The notes below the pieces were generated by a model. That model searched no databases and was not told the DNA's origin. It saw only the letters and a list, made by a program, of their open reading frames with translations. DNA of 64,000 bases from Neostapfia colusana (lineage: Eukaryota > Streptophyta > Magnoliopsida > Poales > Poaceae): assembly GCA_030760725.1 (NCBI GenBank), contig JASWHV010000010.1, positions 38,569,760-38,633,759 of the forward strand, read 5' to 3'. This document shows, one piece after another, positions 45,060 to 55,039 of the stretch (positions are counted from its first letter, which is position 1; each line of letters starts with the position of its first letter). The translations under genes and the position numbers were made by a program.

Positions 45060-46442
45060 GTGGTGAGGGGAAACACAGGCCGAAGGAACGTTCGTAACAA
45101 CCAAGAGGATGATCACGACGAAGTTCCTATTAACCCCGGAGTTGGCGAGAACAACCTGGAAAGGTTGATGGCCATGCAAAACCAGCTTATGCAAAATATG
45201 ATCCAAACTTTGGGTCTGCTGCAGGCCAACAACAACCCCGTTCCGGCACCGCCGCCACCACCACCGCCGGCTCATAATCGGTTGGGAGAGTTCATGAGGA
45301 CTCGACCACCCACCTTTTCTCAAGCTAGTGATCCTATGGAGGCCGATGATTGGTTAAAATCCATGGAGAAAAAGCTTTCCATTGTTCAGTGCAATGACCG
45401 TGAGAAGGTTCTCTTCGCGTCGCACCAACTTACAGGAGCCGCTGCTGACTGGTGGGATGCCCTGAGCAACGCTCATGCCAACCCGGATACAATCACTTGT
45501 ACTGAGTTCAAGGAAAGTTTCCGCTCTCATTACATCCCTGCTGGTGTAATGATCCTCAAAAGGCAGGAGTTCGAAGGTCTCCGCCAAGGACAGAAAAGTG
45601 TGAATGAGTATCTCAACAAGTTCATACAACTGTCACGGTATGCCCCCAAAGATGTCAACTCAGATCAGAGGAAGCAGTACCTGTTCATGAGAGGGTTGAA
45701 CAATGAGATCCAGGTTCAGCTCCTCAACAATGACTACGTAAGCTTCCAGAAGCTGGTTGACAAGGCCATAGTGGTTGAAAACAAGATCCGAGAGATCGAG
45801 CGAGAGTGAAAGAGGAAGATGCCATACCATCCCCAAGGGAGCAACGTACGACCTAGGTACATGCGCCCTGCACCGCAGTATGGATCAACCACTCCTGCGT
45901 ACCGCCCTGGTCAGCCACCACAGCAACAATTCGTTGCACCGGCACCTCGTGTGCCCATGCCTCCTGCGTCCCGACCTAAGAATGGCGCCCCTGTTCAAAA
46001 CCCCTGCCCCAACGCACCTGCCGCCGTAGGCAACAGGGCATGCTTTGCATGCGGGGAAGTAGGACACTTCGCAAACTAGTGCCCGAGGAGAGGCCCTGGA
46101 CAGCAAGGTAACGTGCCCAAGCAGAACCCGCAACCGAAAGGAGGAGACAATCAAGGGAACCGTGGACAGCAGAACTATGCTCGCAGCCACGTGAACCATG
46201 TCAATACCGAGGAAGCACAACAGGCTGAGGACGTCGTAATTGATATGTTCCTTGCCAACTCCAAGCCAGCCACCATCTTATTTGATTCTGGAGCATCGCA
46301 TTCCTTCATATCATCCAAATACGTTGCCAAACATCATCTACCCGTATCCCACTTAGATTGTGCTATGTTAGTTAGTTCTCCCGGAGGAGAAATGAGGACT
46401 AATATAGTATGTCCTAAAGTAAGCCTTAAAATATGGGGGTAG
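45060..46442 (+). pseudogene. Element B gag and protease, broken
   Basis: The first codon is GTG where E and F have ATG, so the start is mutated. The Gag region carries PPPPPPPPAHNRLGEFMRTR and the DWLKSMEKKL to ATDWWD-like core. TGA at 45807-45809 lies after the Gag core. The frame then continues in phase through a Pro/Gln linker to the knuckle CFACGEVGHFAN, where TAG at 46077-46079 stands just before its last Cys. The protease DSGASHSFIS is at about 46284-46313. The frame is lost near 46435-46439, where five G replace six. It encodes the particle protein and maturation protease in intact relatives. Confidence 0.92.
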
Positions 46443-49400
46443 ACTTCCTTGCCAACCTTATTGTCTTGGACTCCCAAGGGATTGACATCATACTCGGGAT
46501 GGATTGGTTAAGCAAGCACGATGGAGTAATCCAATGTGCTGAAAGAAGCGTGCAGCTGACAAACGAGCACGGCATCCGTGTCGAGTTTGAGTCAGCCCAA
46601 CAAAAAACCGAACGGGCAAATTTGAACAAGGTCGAAGGAACAACATTGGACAGCATTCCAGTGGTTCAGGAATTTTTGGACGTATTCCCGGAAGAGCTTC
46701 CAGGTATGCCACCTGACCGGGACATTGGGTTTGCCATAGAGTTGGTACCCGGAACTGCACCCATAGCCAAGAGACCTTATAGGATGCCCGTCAACGAGCT
46801 AGTTGAACTCAAGAAGCAAATTCAAGAACAGTTGGAGAAGGGTTTTATCCGTACAAGCTCGTCACCATGGGGAGCTCCGATGCTCTTCGTAGACAAGAAG
46901 GATGGAACCCAAAGGATGTGTGTAGACTATAGGTCCCTCAACGAGGTAACAATCAAGAACAAATACCACCTACCCCGTATAGAGGACCTGTTCGACCAAA
47001 TGAAAGGAGCCCGAGTGTTCTCCAAGATTGATCTTCGGTCGGGATACTTCCAGATGAAGATTAAGCCCTCCGATATACCTAAGACAGCCTTTCGGACACG
47101 ATATGGTTCGTATGAATATACCATTATGTCGTTTGGGTTGACAAATGCACCCGCATACTTCATGTACCTTATGAACAAGGTCTTCATGGAGTACTTGGAC
47201 AAGTTTGTCGTGGTTTTCATCGACGACATTATGGTGTATTCAAAAAGTGAGGAGGAGCATGAAGAACATCTGAGATTGACTTTGCAGAAGTTGCGTGAGC
47301 ATCAATTGTATGCCAAGCTCAACAAGTGTCAATTTTGGCTAAAGGAAATATCTTTCCTAGGCAACATTATCTCCGAGGAAGGGGTATCGGTTGATCCTGG
47401 AAAGGTGAGAGATGTTCTGAAGTGGGATCAACCGAAGAGCGTGAGGGATATTTGGAGTTTCCTTGGGATGGCAGGATACTATCGACGCTTCATTAAAGAC
47501 TTCTCTAAGATAGCAAAACCTATGACGGAGTTGCTAATGAAGGGAAAGGTTTTTCAATGGACGCCAGCCTGCCAAGAAAGTTTCGGGGAACTCAAGAAAA
47601 GGCTAACCACAGCACTTGTTCTGGTATTGCCAGATGTAAGAAAGAGCTTTGACATATATTGTGACGCATCCAGATTGGGGCTCGGATGTGTGCTCATGCA
47701 GGAAGGACAAGTGGTAGCCTATGCCTCACGGCAATTAAAGAAGCACGAGCTTAATTATCCTACACATGACTTGGAGTTAGCACCAGTAGTGCATGCATTG
47801 AAGATTTGGAGACATTATTTCCTTGGCCATCGATGTGAGATCTATACGGATCATAAAAGCCTCAAGTACATATTTACCCAAACGGATTTGAATTTAAGGC
47901 AACGTCGATGGTTGGAGCTTATCAAGGATTATGATGTTGGAATCAACTACCACCCCGGGAAGGCCAATGTAGTAGCTGATGCATTGAGCAGAAAGGGAGC
48001 ATGTCACCAATTCACGGTTCGGGAGCTACCACCCGAACTACGTAAGGAGTTCGAACGGTTACACCTCGGATTCTTGAATAACATGGAAATAATAGAGATC
48101 CACTCCTCATTGGAGCAAGAAATAAGAGAGGGACAAGCAACGGACGAGGAGATCAAGGAGATTAAGGAAAGAATCCGACAAGGAATAGAGAAGGATTTCA
48201 AGGAGGATGAAAAGGGTACGCTTTGGCTAGGAAAAAGGATTTGTGTGCTGAACATAGGACACCTCCGGGACATGTTATTGAAGGAGGCACATGATTCCCC
48301 CTATTCCATACATCCCGGAAGCACCAAGATGTACAAGGACTTGAAAACTTGTTATTGGTGGGATGGTATGAAGAGGGATATAGCCGAATACGTTGCCCAA
48401 TGTGACACATGCCAACGGGTGAAGGCCGAACATCAAAAACCCGCTGGACTGTTGCAACCTTTGAAAATACCCGAATGGAAGTGGGAGGACATCAGTATGG
48501 ATTTCATCGTCGGATTGCCACGTACTCAGTCGGGATACGACTCCATCTGGGTCATTGTGGACCGATTGACGAAAACCACCCATTTTCTCCCTGTAAAGGC
48601 TAGTTACAACGTTGCACAATTAGCAGAGTCGTACATGGAGCAGATCGTGTGCCGTCACGGAGTTCCGAGGAGGATAGTCTCGGATCGAGGTTCTCAGTTT
48701 ACCTCTAGATTCTGGAGGAAGCTGCAGAAAGCCATGGGTACACGACTGGATTTTAGCTCCGCCTATCACCCACAAACAGATGGACAAACCGAAAGGACAA
48801 ACCAAATTTTGGAGGACATGTTGAGAGCTTGCGCCTTGAAACATGGGCGTAGTTGGGATAGGAGTTTACCGTATGCCAAATTCTCCTATAACAACAGCTA
48901 TCAAGCTAGCTTGAAGATGTCGCCTTTCAAAGCATTATATGGTAGACGGTGTAGAACGCCACTATTCTGGAATGAGACCGGAGAGAACCAGGTGTTTGGA
49001 CCCTAAGTGCTACAAGAAGCTGAAAAGCAAGTCCAAACGGTACGGGAGAACTTAAAGGCTGCTCAGTCACGACAGAAAGGCTATGCGGACAATAGGCGTA
49101 GAAAGTTGACCATTGAAGTAGGAGACTTCGTATACCTTAAGGTATCGCCTATCCGAGGCCAACGACGTTTCAACGTCAAAGGCAAGCTAGCACCTCGCTA
49201 CATGGGACCATTTAACATTTTGGACAAGCGAGGAGAAGTATCCTATCAACTAGAGCTCCCAACCCACCTCTCCGACGTATATGACGTGTTTCATGTATCC
49301 CAGCTCAAGAAGTGCTTGAGAGCACCAGAGGAACAAGTATCAATGGGAGAGCTTGAACTTCAAAAGGACCTGACTTATGTGGAACACCCTGTCCGAATCT

Positions 49401-49567
49401 TGGACGTAAAGGAAAGGGTCACCCGCAACAAGGTGATTCGATGGTGCAAGGTCCAATGGAGCCATCACACCGAAGCTGAAGCCACATGGGAGCGTGAAGA
49501 GGACATCAAGGCAGAATTTCCCCACCTATTTTCTACTAACGAATCTCGAGGGCGAGATTCAATTTAA
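46433..49567 (+). pseudogene. Element B pol (RT-RH-INT-chromodomain), one stop
   Basis: It is open from the frameshift at about 46437 to TAA at 49004-49006, then in phase to 49567. RT has RPYRMPVNELVEL and FIDDIMVYS (GAC GAC at 47222-47227); RNase H has FDIYCDAS (about 47650); IN has CDTCQRVKAEH, SMDFIVGLP (about 48498), VSDRGSQF (about 48677) and HPQTDGQTER (about 48770-48800). The stop replaces a Glu codon in GPEVLQEAEK. After it come the GPF-containing IN C-terminus and a chromodomain of the KVIRWCKVQWSHH type (about 49425-49530). The chromodomain is intact but unreachable without readthrough. Confidence 0.93.
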
Positions 49568-49579
49568 GGGGGGTAGATT
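49566..49579 (+). other. Element B polypurine tract
   Basis: AAGGGGGGTAGATT directly before the 3' LTR; it overlaps the last bases of the chromodomain ORF stop. Confidence 0.88.
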
Positions 49580-52155
49580 TGTGACACCCTCATCTCGGGT
49601 GTCAGCATATGTTCATGTTTTATGAAGAGGAGACACTTTAAGAAAAGTAGGGACAGAGAAAAATATCAAAAGGATAGACAATGAGAGCCGAATCCAGCTC
49701 TCAGAATGCGCCGAAGACTACTCACCGCGGCCGCTGGCCGCATGGCGTGTTCGGAGCTCATCCCTGCGAAGTGGGGAGAGACCTCTGCCAAGCTGGCTAC
49801 GTGGCTGGCTTGTCTCCGCAAAAGGGAGAGGTCCGACCCTGGGGGACACGTGTTGCTCACAGAGCTTTCCTCTGCGGAAGAAGCAAAGGCATTTCTGCAG
49901 GACACATGTCACCTTCGGAGCTAGTTGTCACGGAAATCAGAGGACCGGTTGCACAGGGTACGTGTCGGTCTCGGAGCTCACCTCCGAGAGGTCCGGTTCT
50001 ATCGGACACGTGTCGCCACCGGAGCTTATCTCCGGGAGGTCTGTCGCTGCTGGACACGTGTCAACCTCGGGGCATGTCCCTGAGGGAAGAAGAGAGGAAA
50101 GACCGGCGCCAACACGTGGCGTGCGTGGAGCTCACCTCCAAAGGAGGGGGGAGGTCTCGCTCGTGACATGCGGCACAACCGGACCTCGTCTCTGCGGAGA
50201 AGGAGATACCAGGCCCCGGAAGGACACGTGGAGCCTCAGGAGGTCATCGCCGTGAAGGTAATGAGTTCTGGAGCAGCTGTTACGCGTAAGAATATCGGTA
50301 TGAAAAGGAAACCGACCTGAATTTCACAATGTTACTGCACCAAATCAACTAAAGATAAGATGATAGGATCCAACGACGATCTGAATAAGACTCTTATTCA
50401 GGGTACAATCAGATTAGGACTCTTCTCTTCCCTATTATAAATAGAACCCCGAACCTCTGGCCGAAACCACAAACTTCTTTTCCAACCCCTGAGCCGACGA
50501 CTTAGAGCCCTAGCCCCAACTCGCCGAGTAAACCATCGCCGGAGCGCGTCAAGGAAGATCGCCGGAGGAAAGCCCAGCGGTCTGAGGAGGACCTCGAAGA
50601 CCGAGAGGAACGTAAGGTAGGCCCCAATACCACCTTACGATATCGTTGTATTTTCCTTGCATTTGTTCTTTGATTCCTTTCGAACAGAAGCATTCTCGTG
50701 GACAGATCACTTCATGATCAGATTGATCTAAAGACAAGATCATTGCCATGTCCACCTTTGGTCCGAAAACCTCTGTCCATGCAAGCCATGCAAGAACAGA
50801 CCAATCTAATAAAATTAATCATAGGATGGAATGCATGTGCATCATCACATCTAGTTTAAGGTTTGTGCATGATATTGATTGCTGTGAATCTTGTATGCAT
50901 GTGATCCTACCTAGCAGATCTAAGGACCGGTTCATGCATGCACATGCCAGGATAACAGTGCCACCACAAGGCCAAGTATGGGTGCGGCTTAGCAGAGTAA
51001 TTAGTTAAGTTGCTAGAGTTTTATGGACTGTGGAAGGCGTGGAAAATGGGAGTCGAGTGAGGACTGCCGTGGGAACTGCATGGCACAAGAGGGGGCCCGT
51101 GGGTGGGAGAATTGGAGATTCTAGCCTGCCGGTGAAACCTTAGTGAGTCCATACATCTAGTAACCACTTTGTAAAGGCTATTTTGTGATCTCTTGACCAT
51201 ACACCGACGGATGTGTACTGGTAAAATGGAGGTTCTGCAGTCGCCGACGGGTGACGAAATCACAAACTTGTGGGTAAAGATGTGCAAACTCTGCAGAGTT
51301 AATAAAACTATCATGATAGCCTAGCTTACGGTCACGAGCACCTGGCTAAACTGCCATGATTAGTTGGAATGGATATTTGGAAGGTTCTTGGTTATGGTTA
51401 ATGAGTTTGTTATGGTTTGGTTGTTGGGACTATTGAGTCCGGGTAATAAGATGGTTGCATGACTGTTGAGTCATGGCAACGAGTTTGGTCTCAGTGTGAG
51501 ACGAAGTTGTTTTGAGATGGTAGCGAATACGGGGAGGTATTCGTGAGATGGTAGCAAATACGAGGAGGTATTCGTGAGTAAGAATGATGTTGGTTAATGT
51601 TCGGGTGGAACATGGAAAGCGATAGTGGTATGTTGGTAATTCAATACATGCTGGGATTACATTCATCTAAAGTTAAGTTGCTGTTTTATCATGGTTTTAT
51701 AAATCTGCTTTTCTGCAAATAAGCCTTTTTATACCTACCTTGTTATGAGCTGCATATCATGTGTTTTTCTCGCACTTGCTGAGTACATCATTGTACTCAA
51801 ACTTGCATTATTACTTGTTCATCAGCAGCAGGAGAATCCTACTATGAAGACCAAGTGGAGCATTATGGCGTGTAATCTGTTCTCAACCTTGCCCGTGGAA
51901 AGGAGTAGAGATGGAGCCACTACTGCTTAGTTTTGCTTCCGCATTAGTTTTTGCTTCCGCATTAGAAATAAAGACTTCCGCTGTGAGCATGAGTCCAAGA
52001 CTCATGAGACATTGTAACAAACTCTGTTATTCTTGGATATATATATAATCTGAATTCAGTTTGTGGAACATATGTGTATGTGTGATTAACATCCTGGGCA
52101 CACATATGCATTAGTTTTTGGTTCCGTGGTTTTCCACAGAACTGAGGGCGTCACA
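49580..52155 (+). repeat. Element B 3' LTR with internal deletion
   Basis: 2576 bp. Against the 5' LTR it lacks about 427 bp: CTAGCAGATC at 50911-50920 joins sequence found at 42966 and 43394 in the 5' LTR, with AGA microhomology. It has an array at 49735-50240, TATA at 50436-50443 and an extra TTTTGCTTCCGCATTAG copy at 51932-51963 before AATAAA. Confidence 0.93.
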
Positions 52156-52490
52156 CAACCATATATAGAACGTCCAAATCCGACTCCGTATGTGTCCCGG
52201 ACGTCATTTTTGGTGAAGGCAGCTCCTGGAACCCGAGGTGGAGTCGAAGTCGAGTTGTGCTTGGGCTCCTCCTTGGTGTGCACATCCTATATCCTCCTCC
52301 TTGACTCCTTGGACTTCTCCCAGCCCCTGCTGGTCCTCTCCATTGTTCGTAATCAATAAAACATGCATGGAAACAAGCATAAGTTCTGAAAAACAATTGA
52401 CAAGGTTAGAACGTACCTGGAAATCCAATTGTCGTGCACGTGCTCTAGTGATCGGTCCTTGCATTATGCAAAGGAGAGATGTCATCATCA
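52156..52490 (-). repeat. CRM 5' LTR, outer part, with CAACC duplication
   Basis: 52156-52160 is the second CAACC copy of element B. 52161-52490 continues the CRM LTR colinear with 4996-5327, and its minus-strand start is TGATGATGACATC. E LTR sequence (ATGGAAGTTCATGAGTC) follows. Confidence 0.92.
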
Positions 52491-53935
52491 CCATGGAAGT
52501 TCATGAGTCGGGTATGGTTTTTGCTTTATGCTTCGCTGAGTCCATGGGATTGGGAAGCGAGATAGATGTGTCTAGCTAACTGCACTCGTAATGATAATGA
52601 GAAACTGATGATGTTAATAAACATGGATTGGAGGGAGATCTAGGCAAGCCTGGGTTCGTGAATGAGGTAGCATGAGATGGTGGTTTACTTGCCATAGATC
52701 TAAGGACCGGTTCATGCATGCACATACCAGGATAACAGTGCCACCACAAGGCCAAGTATGGATACGGCTTATCTGAGTAATTAAGTAAGTTGCTAGAGTG
52801 TTATGGACTATGGAAGGCGCGGGGAATGGGAGTCGAGTGAGGACTGCCCTGGGAACTGCATGGCACAAGAGGGGGCCCGTGGGTGGGAGAATTGGAGATT
52901 CTAGCCTGCCGGTGAAACCTTAGTCAGTCCATACATCTAGTAACCCCTTTGTAAAAGCTATTTTGTGATCTCTTGGCCATACACCTACGGTCGTGTACTG
53001 GTATAATGGAGGTTTTGCAGTCGCCGACGAGTGACGAAATCACAAACTTGTGGGTAAAGAGGTGCAAACTCTACAGAGTCTAAAACTATCATGATAGCTG
53101 AGCTTACGGTCACGAGCGTCTGGCCAACTACCATGATTAGTTGGGATGGTTATTGGGATGGTTCATGGTTATGGTTATTGATTATGATTATGGTTTGGTT
53201 TTGGGACTGTTGAGTCTGAGTGACAAGATGGTTGCATGACTCTTGAGTCATGGCAACGAGATTGGTCTCGGTGTGAGGCAAAGTTGATTATGAGATGAGA
53301 TGGTAGCGAATACGAGAAGGTATTCGTGAGATGGTTGCAAATACGAGGAGGTATTTGTGAGCAAGAATGAAGTTGGTTAATCTTCGGGAGGAACATGGAA
53401 AGTGATGGAGGTATGTTGGTAATTTATTACATACTGGGATTACATTCACCCAAAGTAAGTTGTTGTTTTATCGTGGTTTTGATAACTTTGCTTTTCTGCA
53501 AATGAGCCCTTTTTATACCTGCCTTGTTATGAGCTACATATCATGTTTTCCCGCACTTGCTGAGTACATCATTGTACTGAAACTTGCATTATTTCATCAT
53601 CAACAACAAAAGAAGATTTCTATGAGGATCAAGTGGAGCATTAAGGCGTGTGATCTGTTCTCAACCTTGCCTGTGGGATGGAATAGAGATGAAGTTACCG
53701 CTGCTTAGATTTGCTTCTGCATTAGTTAGAATTGCTTCCGCTGCATAGAAATAAAACTTCCGCTGTAAGCATGAGTCCAAGACTCATAAAATATTGTAAT
53801 AAACACTGTTATTCGTGGTTATATATATTCTGAATTCAGTTTGTGGAACATATGTGTATGTTTTATGAACATCCTAGGCACACATATGCATCAGTTCTCG
53901 GTTCCGTGGATTTCCACAGAATTGAGGGCGTCAAA
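52491..53935 (+). repeat. Element E 5' LTR, second part (R, U5)
   Basis: It resumes the E LTR after the CRM. It has AATAAA at about 53750-53755 with three TTCYGC words around it (53708-53770). The LTR end reads GCGTCAAA where B and F have GCGTCACA, one substitution in the integration-relevant terminus. Confidence 0.9.
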
Positions 53936-54399
53936 GATTGGTATCAGAGCCACGGGTTGACAGTAGGTTACACGCCTAGATAGAAATCATAGATTGATAT
54001 TAGAGCCATAGGTTAACAGTAGGTTACACACCTAAATAGGAATCATAGATTGATATTAGACACAGATTGGTAGTTAAGCCACGCTGACCAAAGGAAGCAC
54101 CCTAGGACGCTTAGATTGGCTTTAAAAACTACGTTGGCATAGGAAACCAGCCTTGAATAGGAGTTTTGTGAGCCCTTGCAATGATCGTTTGTGATTGTGT
54201 GCTTAGTGTGAGTTGTGGGACGTCTCCAAACGTTGTCCATATCCACACGTAAGTAGAAAGAGGTGTGAGATGTCTCGGCACTTGTTCACATCCTCATATG
54301 GGCTAGTATATAGATACAGTACAACTCACCTTGATGCCTATAGTTGAAGGGACCTACCTAACCATCTAACATTCTATTCTATTTCGATCTCTCTCACAG
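53936..54399 (+). other. Element E primer binding site, leader and candidate intron 54249-54399
   Basis: The PBS TGGTATCAGAGC is at 53939-53950, followed by two degenerate copies of its roughly 50-bp segment (ATTGATATTAGAGCC near 53992 and ATTGATATTAGACAC near 54048). CCACAC then GTAAGT at 54249, CATCTAAC near 54363 and CTCTCTCACAG ending at 54399 form a complete set of intron signals, 151 bases, abutting the gag ATG. The intron would contain a 25-codon uORF starting at 54270. Confidence 0.6.
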
Positions 54400-55039
54400 A
54401 TGGTGAGAGGAAACGCCGGCCGATGGAACATCCGTGACAACCAAGAGGTTGACCACGATGAAGTTCCTGTTAACTCCGGAGCTGGTGAGAACGACCTGGA
54501 ACGGTTGATGGCCATGCAGAATCAGCTTATGCAAACCATGATCCAAACTTTGGGTCAGTTGCAGGACAACAACAACCCCGTTCCGGCACCACCGCCACCA
54601 CCACCGCCGGCTCACAACAGACTTGGAGAGTTCATGAGGTCTCGACCACCCACTTTTTCTCAAGCTAGTGATCCCATGGAGGCCGATGATTGGTTGAAAT
54701 CCATGGAGAAGAAGCTTGTCATTGTTCAGTGCAATGATCGAGAGAAGGTTCTCTTTGCGTCGCACCAACTTATGGGAGCTGCCGCTGACTGGTGGGATGT
54801 CCTATGCAACGCTCATGTCGACCCAGAGACAATCACATGGACTGAGTTCAATGAGAGTTTCCGCTCTCATTACGTCCCTGCTGATGTAATGATGCTCAAG
54901 AGACAAGAATTTGAAGGTCTCCGCCAAGGACAGAGAAGTGTGAATGAGTACCTCAACAAGTTCACGCAACTGTCCCGGTATGCCCCCGAGGATGTCAACT
55001 CAGACCAGAGGAAGCAGTACCTGTTCATGAGAGGGTTGA
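54400..55039 (+). pseudogene. Element E gag, truncated by element F
   Basis: ATG at 54400 (MVRGNAGRWN). It has the polyproline run, LGEFMRSRPPTFSQASDPMEADDWLKSMEKK, then DWWDVLCNAH and the helical Gag core to LFMRGL, where element F enters at 55040 and adds one codon before a stop. 213 residues are open with no other damage, so this copy was intact here when F inserted. The rest lies beyond F. Confidence 0.92.

Larger units (their letters stand above)
41593..52155 (+). mobile_element. Element B: complete T2-family Tekay/Del-type chromovirus, inactivated
   Basis: It is 10.6 kb with a perfect CAACC duplication (41588-41592 and 52156-52160), 5' LTR 41593-44613 (3021 bp), 3' LTR 49580-52155 (2576 bp, shortened by a deletion), primer binding site, leader with candidate intron, gag, pol and polypurine tract. 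It carries a lost start codon, three nonsense codons and one frameshift. It is inserted in the CRM 5' LTR. Confidence 0.95.
4458..52490 (-). mobile_element. CRM-clade (centromeric) chromovirus, split by elements C, D and B
   Basis: The LTRs are 870 bp (4458-5327) and 868 bp in two pieces (41055-41592 and 52161-52490). Read on the minus strand they start TGATGA and a GACATC word, as CRM LTRs do. The coding sequence lies in 39941-39296, 24730-24021 and 8599-5150. The C-terminus has the ITRARARQL signature of the CRM CR motif and overlaps the LTR. LTR divergence by eye is about 45 differences, or 5%. Flanks are GCAAGG on the left and CCATGG on the right, so the target-site duplication is imperfect (CAAGG and CATGG-like). 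Three later elements inserted in it: C in PR-proximal gag, D in gag and B in the 5' LTR. It is not coding-competent. Confidence 0.93.
2876..55039 (+). mobile_element. Element E: T2-family Tekay/Del-type Ty3/gypsy LTR retrotransposon, interrupted
   Basis: The visible parts are a split 5' LTR (2876-4457 and 52491-53935, together 3027 bp, against 3021 bp for the 5' LTR of its relative B), a tRNA-iMet primer binding site at 53939, a leader and the start of gag at 54400. A CRM element is inserted in the LTR at 4457/52491. Element F is inserted in gag at 55040. The five bases before the left end (CTAGT, 2871-2875) are the expected target-site duplication; the partner copy is outside the window. The pol region and 3' LTR must lie beyond F. 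Confidence 0.88.
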
